A DNA stretch of 24,798 nucleotides, taken from assembly GCA_964530165.1 (NCBI GenBank), contig CAZGYE010000046.1, forward strand, positions 1 through 24,798. Direction: 5' to 3'. The notes under the pieces were generated by a model. The model made no database searches, had not been told where the DNA came from, and saw nothing but the letters and a program-made list of their open reading frames with translations. Shown piece after piece: positions 17,467-23,745 of the stretch. The number at the start of each line of letters is the position of its first letter. The first letter of the stretch is position 1. This DNA is from CAZGYE01 sp964530165 (GTDB lineage: Bacteria; Planctomycetota; Planctomycetia; Planctomycetales; Planctomycetaceae). Both the position numbers and the translations under genes were made by a program.

Positions 17467-17925
17467 ATGAGACAGCATCGACAACGCAATCGAGGACGAC
17501 GACCGAATCGTCGTGGAACGGCACTTGTGGAAATGGCTCTCGTGGCGCCATTGTTTCTGTTCTTCATTCTGGGCATCGTCGAATTTGGTCGGGCCATGAT
17601 GATTAGCCAATTGGTGACCAACGCGGCACGAGATGGCGCCCGGGTGGCCGCAACTGTGGGCTCAACGAATGGAAGTGTCGAAGCGGCGGTCGAAGAATTC
17701 CTGGAGGATTCGTTGGGGCTAGAAGCCTCCGACGTCGACGTTTCGATTACTGTCAGCGCAGGTGATGGGAATCCTGATCCTGGAAACAACGTTGCCAATG
17801 CTCAGCCAGGCGACAAGTGCATGGTGACCGTGAATGTCCCTTTCAACAAACTGACCCTGACAAAACCCAACTTTCTCGAAGATAAAAGTCTCATCGGCTA
17901 TTGTGCCATGCGTCGGGAATGGTGA
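17467..17925 (+). CDS. TadE-like pseudopilin family protein (first of three)
   Basis: This 152-residue protein has a basic leader (MRQHRQRNRGRRPNRRGT) and a pilin-like hydrophobic segment ALVEMALVAPLFLFFILGIVEFGRAM (about 19-44, split in two parts at APLF). The Glu of VEMA and the EFGR end match the TadE signature. The rest is a small extracytoplasmic domain ending in a cysteine-containing CAMRREW tail. TadE proteins are minor pseudopilins of the Tad/Flp system in the cell envelope. GGGGAG lies 10 nt before the ATG. A 360-bp gap with a terminator-like hairpin and a riboswitch separates it from the next TadE gene, so it may be a separate transcript. Confidence 0.88.
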   Translation: MRQHRQRNRGRRPNRRGTALVEMALVAPLFLFFILGIVEFGRAMMISQLVTNAARDGARVAATVGSTNGSVEAAVEEFLEDSLGLEASDVDVSITVSAGDGNPDPGNNVANAQPGDKCMVTVNVPFNKLTLTKPNFLEDKSLIGYCAMRREW

Positions 17926-17952
17926 CCGGTTGATGAGTTGTTGCTTCGACCT

Positions 17953-17993
17953 GGCTGGCGAGTACGTGGTGTCGCCGACCGTGCTAGTTTTTT
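17953..17993 (+). terminator. Terminator-like hairpin after the first TadE gene
   Basis: GGCTGGCGA (17953-17961) pairs with TCGCCGACC (17972-17980) with one mismatch and one wobble around a 10-nt loop. A run of six T (17988-17993) follows after seven intervening bases. The spacing between stem and T-run is longer than usual, so strength is uncertain. It would separate the first TadE transcript from the riboswitch-led one. Confidence 0.4.
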
Positions 17994-18001
17994 CAATTCG
18001 G

Positions 18002-18107
18002 TCGCACTCGTCTGTCCGAGGTCTCTGCCAATACCAGCAAACACTTCGCTTGTGACGGCCCCAACGGCGAAGTGGTGCGGGAGTCGATGAATGCCCTCGC
18101 ATTGAAT
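18002..18107. repeat. Diverged upstream-region duplication, copy B
   Basis: This is the counterpart of 17185-17300. Around the shared TTGTGACGG, this copy has a perfect 8-bp inverted pair CACTTCGC and GCGAAGTG. The stem bases differ from copy A while the core sequence is kept, a pattern that suggests a selected structure or a palindromic binding site. Confidence 0.55.
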
Positions 18108-18135
18108 TTGACAATCGCAGTCCGTGACCTATCGT
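18108..18135 (+). promoter_or_regulatory. Promoter driving the riboswitch leader
   Basis: A consensus TTGACA (18108-18113) is followed after 16 nt by TATCGT (18130-18135). Transcription from about 18142 would place the c-di-GMP aptamer about 35-40 nt into the leader, an appropriate arrangement. The equivalent position in the duplicated leader also has promoter-like boxes. Confidence 0.6.
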
Positions 18136-18171
18136 TGTGTGTCCCAATCGTGTTTTTTTGAGAATAGCCAC

Positions 18172-18250
18172 CTCGATACTGGCAAACCGGTCGTGAGATC
18201 GGGACGCAAAGCCATGGGTCTTCCTTGAGAGATCGCCAGGCTGCCGAACG
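18172..18250 (+). promoter_or_regulatory. Cyclic di-GMP-I (GEMM) riboswitch
   Basis: The conserved GEMM core is present in order: GGCAAACC (18181-18188); a P2 stem CCGGTC/GATCGG capped by the GNRA loop GTGA; GGGACGCAAAGCC (18201-18213); a P3 arm GGTCTT/GAGATC; and CAGGCTGCCGA (18237-18247), whose TGCC pairs back with GGCA. In this class the GNRA loop docks into P3 and c-di-GMP binds at the three-way junction. The TadE gene at 18286 begins 36 nt after the aptamer. A small hairpin GAGC/GCTC (18260-18273) abuts the AGGAG ribosome binding site, so translational control is plausible. Whether ligand turns expression on or off cannot be read from the sequence. Confidence 0.9.
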
Positions 18251-18285
18251 GTTGGCGCAGAGCGCAAATGCTCAGGAGATGTCCG

Positions 18286-18864
18286 ATGAAGGTGGCTTCC
18301 GCCCGTTCTTCTCCGAGGACTCGTCGTCACCTGCTATTTGCAGAAACACGTGCGCGCAAAGGAGCTGCGCTGGTCGAGTTTGCTCTGGTGCTTCCACTTC
18401 TGTTGCTTCTGATACTTGGCGCTATCGACCTTGGCCGTGGGATCATGGTCTACCATACACTTGCTGAGGCGGCGCGCGCAGGATGCCGGCTGTACGCCGT
18501 CAAAACGGAAGCGACCGAGCAAGACGTACGCGCTATCGTTGCGACCGTACTGGCCGACGCACACATCGATGGATACACCGTCGAGCTAGACCCTGATCCA
18601 TCGGTTGAGCCTGAACACTTATCGCCGGTCACGGTTTCCGTTTCCGTTCCGTACGACCTAGTGTCCTGGTCTCCACGAAGTTGGTTTCTGGCAGGCACGA
18701 CGCTAACGGGAACCTGCATCATGCCGGCCGATTCCGGCGAGACCTACGAAGCCAAAGACAAAGACGGGTCGGATCCACCGCCTGACGTCAATGATGATGA
18801 CAAGGATAAAGACAAGGATAAAGACAAGGATAAAGATAAGGATAAAGATAAGGATGATGATTAG
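18286..18864 (+). CDS. TadE-like protein with alternating Lys-Asp tail, c-di-GMP riboswitch-controlled
   Basis: This is a 192-residue TadE-family pseudopilin-like protein. The start at 18286 is chosen over 18268 because AGGAG lies 7 nt upstream. A basic leader with an unusual stretch (KVASARSSPRTRRHLLFAET) precedes the pilin-like segment AALVEFALVLPLLLLLILGA followed by IDLGRGIM (about 27-55). An extracytoplasmic domain of about 90 residues contains TVSVSVPYDLVSW and WFLAGTTLTGTC, which are shared with the third TadE protein. The C-terminus is an extraordinary alternating Lys-Asp tract of about 25 residues, encoded by 12-bp repeats. It heads the riboswitch-led transcript, with the next gene 91 bp downstream. 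Confidence 0.87.
   Translation: MKVASARSSPRTRRHLLFAETRARKGAALVEFALVLPLLLLLILGAIDLGRGIMVYHTLAEAARAGCRLYAVKTEATEQDVRAIVATVLADAHIDGYTVELDPDPSVEPEHLSPVTVSVSVPYDLVSWSPRSWFLAGTTLTGTCIMPADSGETYEAKDKDGSDPPPDVNDDDKDKDKDKDKDKDKDKDKDDD
18799..18858 (+). repeat. 12-bp tandem repeat encoding the Lys-Asp tail
   Basis: Five units of GA(C/T)AAGGATAAA run in frame to just before the TAG at 18862, the last one ending GATGAT. They encode DKDK units. Like the 24-bp repeats in the divergent TadG-like gene, they produce a charged Asp-rich segment, and the two arrays are unrelated at the DNA level. Confidence 0.9.
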
Positions 18865-18955
18865 ATGGCACCGGCAGTGATAAACGGCAAGGACGAACGG
18901 GGTCTGCTCCTCTCAGCAGTTGTTATTCACTGAGACAAGAAGCACGGATAACCCA

Positions 18956-19384
18956 ATGACGATGTTGTCGATTTCGAGAAATAACCGCCGTGGCGTAGCG
19001 ACCGTTGAGTTGGCGATGGTGTCGCCGCTCGTATTCCTGTTCATCTTCGCGGCCGTCGAGTTTGGTCGGTTGTTGATGGCGTTCCATGGTCTTGAAGAGG
19101 CAGCACGTGAAGGCTGCCGTGTAGCAATTTTCGCACAAGCAACCGCCAGCGACGTCCAGCAGACTGTTGCGAGCCGATTGGCCACGTTCGGTATTTCTGG
19201 CCACACTCTAACCATTGAGCCAAACCCGCTGAGCAACGCATGCCAGTGGGAGCCGGTCACGGTCAAGATAGCCGTGACGTATGACAACGTCAGTTGGCTG
19301 CCGACTCCGGATTACTTGGCAGGCAAGACGTTAGCCGTTTCATGCACATTACCCATGGAATCTGACCAATGCAGTACCGAGTGA
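18956..19384 (+). CDS. TadE-like pseudopilin family protein (third)
   Basis: This 142-residue protein begins MTMLSISRNNRRGVATVELAM. The pilin-like hydrophobic segment (about 14-38) reads ATVELAMVSPLVFLFIFAA followed by VEFGRLLMAF, the TadE signature. The C-terminal domain has VTVKIAVTYDNVSW and YLAGKTLAVSCTLPMES, which parallel the preceding TadE protein, so the two are probably paralogues. The ATG at 18956 has GGA 7 nt upstream; a TTG at 18920 is possible but not needed. The 91-bp gap from the previous gene has a small CTGCT/AGCAG hairpin. The 3' end overlaps the next gene by 16 bp if that gene starts at 19369. Confidence 0.85.
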   Translation: MTMLSISRNNRRGVATVELAMVSPLVFLFIFAAVEFGRLLMAFHGLEEAAREGCRVAIFAQATASDVQQTVASRLATFGISGHTLTIEPNPLSNACQWEPVTVKIAVTYDNVSWLPTPDYLAGKTLAVSCTLPMESDQCSTE

Positions 19385-20616
19385 GTCTTGCGTGTAAGAA
19401 ACGCACAGCGACGTCGAGCCGAAGCATGCCAAAGCGTATACGAATCACGCCAATGGGTCTTCAAGGTATCGCGCGGTGCACGTCGCCAAATCGTACAGGA
19501 ACGGCGTTGGTGATGGTCGCGTTGCTGCTTCCGGTGGTTGTTGGGATCGTTGCGTTTTCGGTGGATATCGGACTGATGACATTGCTGCGCGCTCAGATCC
19601 AGAACGCGGTCGACGCAGGAGCCTTGGCGGCCAGCCTCGCGTTGGGTCAAGACCCAGAGGGCGTAGACGAAGCAGCCGCAGCAGCGCGGCAATTCATTCA
19701 ACTCAACCGTGTCGGCATGACTGTGTCGGTTCCGGACGACGCAATCGCTGTGGAAGTCGGACAGTGGGATGCGGAGACGAAAACGTTTACCGTCGCGGGT
19801 GACGAGGCAAACGCAGTCCGCGTCTTCGCTCGTCAAGACGATCAGCCGTTCTTCTTTGGTCGAATCTTCGGACGCACGACGTTTGGCGCGCCGGCATCCG
19901 CCATTGCCACCAGTTCCGGAGATCCCGCGGACATCATGATGGTCTTGGACCTGTCCGGTTCCATGCAAACACACGGAAGGATTGAGGCGTTGTGGCATTC
20001 CGCTCCTGTATTCGTCGATCTGATGGAGCAGTACGGCGGTAATGACCAGATTGGGGTCATGGGGCTGTCGGCGAATCCGGGAAGCTATGATCCGGTAGAC
20101 GCAGGACACAGCGGAAGACTCTACAATTCCGGTTTACATCCTTCGGATGATCACCATGTGGGAGTCTTGGAGAGGACGTTGACGGATGACTTCAACGACA
20201 TCCGGAACAATATTCTCACTTCGTCCAATCTACAAGCCGCTAAGTACGGCGGCCACACAGGCACCGGGGCAGCGGTCGGTGATGCCGCGCATTATCTCAC
20301 CTACGGTTCCGAAGCGCGCGAGGATGTGCGGAAGATCATTGTATTGATGAGTGACGGATACGCTAACAGGCCAAGCAGCAACGGACCCGGCTATGCACGA
20401 GATATGGCCGCGTACGCAGCCAGCCATGACGTCACGATCCACACGATCAGCCTTGGAAATGATGCGGACCTTCAGCTCATGGGAGATATTGCGGCGATCA
20501 CGGGAGGAATTCACGTCGATGCCACGGGATCAGGCTGGGGAACGCTCACGGAACAGTTGACGGACGCGTTCAAAAAAATAGCTGCCGCGATCAAACGCAC
20601 ACACTTGGTGCAATGA
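19369..20616 (+). CDS. TadG-like protein with intact von Willebrand A domain
   Basis: This is a 415-residue protein. A Tad-type hydrophobic segment (about 44-68) reads GTALVMVALLLPVVVGIVAF and continues SVDIGLMTLLRAQIQNAVDAGALAAS, the TadG pattern. The vWA domain (about 187-410) has an intact MIDAS D194-L-S-G-S198, a Thr-containing TGTGAAVGDA loop and KIIVLMSDGYANRPS. Such proteins are envelope-tethered and act in Tad pilus assembly or adhesion, with metal-dependent ligand binding. The start at 19369 overlaps the TadE gene by 16 bp with GGA 9 nt upstream; ATGs at 19426 and 19453 are alternatives giving a more usual short leader. It is the intact counterpart of the minus-strand acidic-repeat protein. 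Confidence 0.88.
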   Translation: MQYRVSLACKKRTATSSRSMPKRIRITPMGLQGIARCTSPNRTGTALVMVALLLPVVVGIVAFSVDIGLMTLLRAQIQNAVDAGALAASLALGQDPEGVDEAAAAARQFIQLNRVGMTVSVPDDAIAVEVGQWDAETKTFTVAGDEANAVRVFARQDDQPFFFGRIFGRTTFGAPASAIATSSGDPADIMMVLDLSGSMQTHGRIEALWHSAPVFVDLMEQYGGNDQIGVMGLSANPGSYDPVDAGHSGRLYNSGLHPSDDHHVGVLERTLTDDFNDIRNNILTSSNLQAAKYGGHTGTGAAVGDAAHYLTYGSEAREDVRKIIVLMSDGYANRPSSNGPGYARDMAAYAASHDVTIHTISLGNDADLQLMGDIAAITGGIHVDATGSGWGTLTEQLTDAFKKIAAAIKRTHLVQ

Positions 20617-20637
20617 ACAAGGTGTGAAAGGGAAGAG

Positions 20638-21117
20638 ATGAAACGAAACATTCGCAAGAAGCAGTTTATCGACCGCAGTGTGCAGGGCGCATTGGCGAGA
20701 AGAATTGTGCTTCAGTGGCTGTTGTTCTTCGCGGCGTCAGTCGTCGTGCTGCCACTCTGGCAGCTCTTATTGAGCGGCGATCTGTTGCGTCCTTTCTCAC
20801 AAGGAATGATTGACATGTGGGTGCAGAATGCGCCGGTCTTTGTCATTCTGCTCGCTCTGTTGCCTGCTTTTGTCTGGGATACGGTGACGCTCAGCAACCG
20901 TTTCGCCGGACCCATGTACCGGTTGCGCGGAACGCTTCGTCACCTCGCTGCAGGCGAGGACGTTCAACCCATACGGTTTCGCAAGGGCGATTTCTGGCAG
21001 GACGTTGCGGACGACTTCAACCTCGTGTTGGAACGACTCGCGTCAGAACAGGGCGAAGAGTCGGATCATTCAGACTCCGAAACGGAATTGGCTGCCGCAT
21101 CCGTTTGTGAGGATTGA
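20638..21117 (+). CDS. Small two-helix membrane protein with HAMP-like region
   Basis: This is a 159-residue protein with two membrane segments (about 24-46 LQWLLFFAASVVVLPLWQLL, and about 64-82 APVFVILLALLPAFVWDTV). A cytoplasmic HAMP-like linker follows, with SNRFAGPMYRLRGTLRHLAAGE and FRKGDFWQDVADDFN. Similar small proteins occur as sensor- or chemoreceptor-like membrane proteins without an output domain. The function is unknown; a role in signalling to the Tad-like system is only inferred from position, 21 bp after the TadG-like gene. AGGGAAGAG directly precedes the ATG. Its last 52 bp overlap the 3' end of the convergent HAD gene. Confidence 0.75.
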   Translation: MKRNIRKKQFIDRSVQGALARRIVLQWLLFFAASVVVLPLWQLLLSGDLLRPFSQGMIDMWVQNAPVFVILLALLPAFVWDTVTLSNRFAGPMYRLRGTLRHLAAGEDVQPIRFRKGDFWQDVADDFNLVLERLASEQGEESDHSDSETELAAASVCED

Positions 21118-21776
21118 ATGCACCCACCAAGCAATCGCAGTACGTACGGATCGTGTAAGCTGTCGGCGATGTGGTGAGCGGCGCTAAAGTCCAGGCGGCG
21201 CGCGTGCTCGTAGGGAATCGAAACGACCACAGCTCCGGCCGCTGCTGCCGATTGTGTGCCCGCTTGGCTGTCTTCCAGCACCAGCATTTCCGCCGGTGCC
21301 ACGCCGATCTGCTCGGCCGCCTTCAGATAGATCTCCGGGTGCGGCTTGCCGTGCGTGACGTCCTCAGCCGTCAGGGTGACGGCGAATCGCGCCTGCAACT
21401 CGAATCGCGCCAGTATCCCGTCGAGGTAGTCTCGCGGCGAAGAGGTCGCGACACCTTTGGGAAGCCCGTAGTTCTCGATCGCTTCGAGCAATTCGAACAG
21501 ACCGGGCATCGGAGCAAGGTGTGCGTCCAGATGACTGTTGAAGATCTCCTGCGACTCCGTCAACAAATCTTCAATCGGTTCGTCCAAATCGAACGTCTCA
21601 ACCATCACGGCAAACGCATCGTGAGGCCGCAGACCCATCATGCGGTGCAGGCATTCCTGAGTCATCACCTTCTCGCGGCGGCGCATCAACTCGCGCCCGG
21701 CCAGGTTGAAGATCTCTTCGGTGTTGAACATCAGACCATCGCAGTCGAAGACAACAGCTCGAATGGTGGGGTTCAT
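21066..21776 (-). CDS. HAD-superfamily phosphatase, beta-phosphoglucomutase/YcjU-like
   Basis: This 236-residue cytosolic hydrolase has the four HAD motifs: VVFDCDGLMFNTE with Asp11 (nucleophile) and Asp13 (acid/base); VATSSPRDYL; the lysine in HGKPHPEIYL; and LVLEDSQAG with acidic metal ligands. The helical cap lies between motifs I and II (about 20-85), the beta-phosphoglucomutase/phosphatase arrangement. The substrate is a small phosphorylated metabolite, not predictable further. There is no clear ribosome binding site: bases 21777-21798 directly upstream are a GGGGTTA direct repeat adjoining an IS remnant, so native upstream regulation may have been disrupted or replaced. The 3' end overlaps the HAMP-like gene antisense by 52 bp. 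Confidence 0.88.
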   Translation of the reverse strand: MNPTIRAVVFDCDGLMFNTEEIFNLAGRELMRRREKVMTQECLHRMMGLRPHDAFAVMVETFDLDEPIEDLLTESQEIFNSHLDAHLAPMPGLFELLEAIENYGLPKGVATSSPRDYLDGILARFELQARFAVTLTAEDVTHGKPHPEIYLKAAEQIGVAPAEMLVLEDSQAGTQSAAAAGAVVVSIPYEHARRLDFSAAHHIADSLHDPYVLRLLGGCIQSSQTDAAANSVSESE

Positions 21777-21802
21777 AGACAGGGGTTAGGGGTTAGAATT
21801 AG

Positions 21803-22254
21803 CAGGCCGTTGAAAAATCCGTTATTTCCGGCAACGTCAGATGGCCGCTGTGGTCGGGTTGAACTTTTGCAGGCAGTGATGAAATCGATCGTTTGAATCG
21901 CCACGTTGGCTTCCAGATAGGTCGAATCGACGGCCACCGTCTTGTTCGAAAGAAGCTTGTGCTCCTCGGCCAACGAGAGCATAACGCAAAACACCTGCTC
22001 GTACACCTCCAGCGGCAGCCGATTCTGAATCCGTGACAAACTCGCTCTGGGCGAGCAGTCGGTTCAGCTTCTCGTAAAATACATGCCGAGGCACGTCCGG
22101 CAGAGATGCTGTGACCACCCACAATTCCTGCTGAACTTCCCGTCTCCGGCGTCCCATGCCCATGATCCAAAACCTCCAGCTCCCTCATCTGCAAAGCGCG
22201 CCAATCACGACAGTATAATAACACACCTGTCAACCAGCATTTTTCAACGGCCTG
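21803..22254 (-). mobile_element. 452-bp IS1182-like remnant with 16-bp terminal inverted repeats
   Basis: CAGGCCGTTGAAAAAT at 21803-21818 is repeated inverted at 22239-22254. Between them lies a decayed transposase reading on the minus strand. Size and internal deletions make it non-autonomous. No clear target-site duplication is visible. The IS1182 assignment rests on recognising the transposase N-terminus and the AVDSTYLEAN motif. Confidence 0.8.
21860..22163 (-). pseudogene. Decayed IS1182-like transposase
   Basis: From 22163 the frame reads MGMGRRRREVQQELWVV, then FYEKLNRLLAQSEF, the N-terminus of this transposase family. Near 22035 the reading jumps to another frame giving SRIQNRLPLEVYEQVF, then LLSNKTVAVDSTYLEANVA, which includes the DDE-associated VDST motif. 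Family members usually have about 70 residues between these blocks, so a deletion and a frame change lie here. The rest of the catalytic domain is missing. Confidence 0.75.
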
Positions 22255-22297
22255 GTCACCCCTGCTGTAGACCTAAGCAGTTGTGGCAGTGGTGACA

Positions 22298-22662
22298 ATG
22301 TTTGCCGGTTTCGTTTCGATGTGTGTGCGCGCAGCCGGGCTGGAGCCGGTTTGTGCAGTGGGTGACCGGCACGGCCCTCTGTTGGGAAGAACATACGATG
22401 ACACAGATGCTGGTCTCGCTGGGACTTCCATCGCGTTGGCGGGTCGCCGAACAGTTTGCCGAGTACGGGGCCTGGGACCGGCCGGCCGTCGAACGGCAAC
22501 TGGTGGCCATGACTCTTTTGCGATTTGATCCATCTGCAGCTGGATCGAGCACACAGGGAGGGACAGTGGTGGCTGAAACCCGAGTGGAACCGCCGCAAAC
22601 GTCATCCGTCACTCCTCGATCTGCGCCGACTGTTCTAGCGCTACCGAAACGACTTTTCGTAA
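22298..22662 (+). pseudogene. Internally deleted DDE transposase remnant (second IS)
   Basis: The N-terminal piece MFAGFVSMCVRAAG changes frame to WSRFVQWVTG, then WEEHTMTQMLVSLGL and FAEYGAWDRPAVERQL, ending near 22510. A third frame then gives LDRAHREGQWWLKPEW, then NRRKRHPSLLDLRRLF, with an in-frame TAG at 22636 and a TAA at 22660. The head and tail look like the two ends of one transposase (IS701/IS4-like DDE type, from memory of the family) with the catalytic middle deleted. Bases around 22279-22296 and 22674-22697 are weakly inverted (GTTGTG and GTGAC blocks) and may be the element ends. Confidence 0.6.
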
Positions 22663-22710
22663 CACTTTAGCCATCTGGAGTCACTTCCTCACAACAGTGC
22701 ATTTCGTGGT

Positions 22711-22797
22711 AAGCGGAGGATTATTAGGAAACCAGGAAAGCAGGAATGTCGAGAATCGTCTTTCTCCTGACTTCCTGAATTCCTAATTTCCTCATCA
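22711..22797. repeat. Long imperfect purine/pyrimidine inverted repeat
   Basis: The left arm (about 22715-22746) is made of AGGAAAC/AGGAAAG units and the right arm (about 22766-22796) of TTCCTGA/TTCCTAA units. The right arm, reverse-complemented, aligns with the left over about 30 bp with several mismatches. It resembles in style the TTAGGGA hairpin at 10208-10277. From 22798 to 23033 nothing coding or structural could be supported. Confidence 0.55.
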
Positions 22798-23033
22798 CTG
22801 CATTCGGCTAAACAGTTACGACTTTTCGCACTTCCTCCGTGCCAAAGTCAACCGTTCCGGCGGATTTTCTCAGCGCGGCGATTTCCAAGCTGTGCCACTC
22901 CCCGCGAGAGACGCTTTCCGGGGTTTTCGCGCGGCCGGCGAAGTGTGTCGGAACCTCTGGGAGCTGCCTGCAGAAAATCCTTGTAAGAAATTGGCTGCTA
23001 AAGACTTACGATAGACAGTGCGGTCCGCCTCCG

Positions 23034-23061
23034 TTGACAGTTCTCCGGGACGTGGTAGAAT
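23034..23061 (+). promoter_or_regulatory. Strong sigma70-type promoter upstream of the GNAT gene
   Basis: TTGACA (23034-23039), a 16-nt spacer and TAGAAT (23056-23061) match the consensus at 6/6 and 5/6. Transcription would begin near 23068, about 67 nt before the chosen ATG, and probably continue into the M16-family gene. Confidence 0.65.
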
Positions 23062-23134
23062 CGTCTAGCTGTGGAGTTGACTGGACTCGTTGATCAACGT
23101 GGATGGCTTGTTGGGGACTCGAGGCGCCTTGGCG

Positions 23135-23704
23135 ATGGGAATGACATTGTTTCGGCGATTTCGCATGGAGATCAATTTCCAGCGTGTTCGTCTTCCAGAG
23201 CCTGAGCTTCCTGAAGGATACCAGTGGGTGCGCTGGGATCGATCGTTGCTGGATCGGCATGCCGCGGTCAAGTTCGAAAGCTTCCGGTCGGAAATCGACT
23301 CGCAGGTGTTCTCGTGTCTGGGAGACACCGCCGGTTGCCAACGTCTGATGCGTGAGATTTCGAGACAGGCTAACTTTCTGCCGGAGGCGACTTGGCTCAT
23401 CGCGCTGGGCGGGGACGAAGCGCTGGGGTCCGTCGATTGTGGCACCATTCAGGGTTTGGCTCAGAGTTCATCGGTGGGGGCCGTTCAGAATGTGGGAGTG
23501 GCGCCGGAGCATCGTGGTTTTGGATTGGGCCGGGCGCTGGTGCTGAAAGCGCTCGATGGTTTTCGCAAAGCCCGTATTCGCCGTGTTTATCTCGAAGTGA
23601 CTGCCGACAACACGCCCGCCGTGAGACTCTACCGGTCCATTGGATTTCGACTCACGCGAACGATGTACAAAGCCGTCGATGTCGAACCGGCGCACAGCTA
23701 TTGA
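23135..23704 (+). CDS. GNAT-family N-acetyltransferase
   Basis: This protein of about 189 residues should transfer acetyl from acetyl-CoA to an amine. The acetyl-CoA loop is VGVAPEHRGFGLGRALV, containing the R-G-x-G-x-G/A pattern, preceded by a beta strand AVQNVGV. The C-terminal GNAT strand/helix follows (VYLEVTADNTPAVRLYRSIGF, in two parts). The substrate is unknown. Start choice: the ATG at 23135 or 23141 gives MTLFRRFRMEINF near the N-terminus; a TTG at 23090 would add 15 residues but lacks a well-spaced ribosome site. The M16-family gene follows 41 bp downstream. Confidence 0.85.
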   Translation: MGMTLFRRFRMEINFQRVRLPEPELPEGYQWVRWDRSLLDRHAAVKFESFRSEIDSQVFSCLGDTAGCQRLMREISRQANFLPEATWLIALGGDEALGSVDCGTIQGLAQSSSVGAVQNVGVAPEHRGFGLGRALVLKALDGFRKARIRRVYLEVTADNTPAVRLYRSIGFRLTRTMYKAVDVEPAHSY

Positions 23705-23745
23705 GGATCGAAAGCCGAGTTGCGCCAGACAATGCAAGGAGGGTC

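Noticed and set aside
22839..23093. 84-codon frame before the GNAT gene
   Set aside because: There is no ribosome site or recognisable domain, and it overlaps the strong TTGACA/TAGAAT promoter, so it is probably non-coding.
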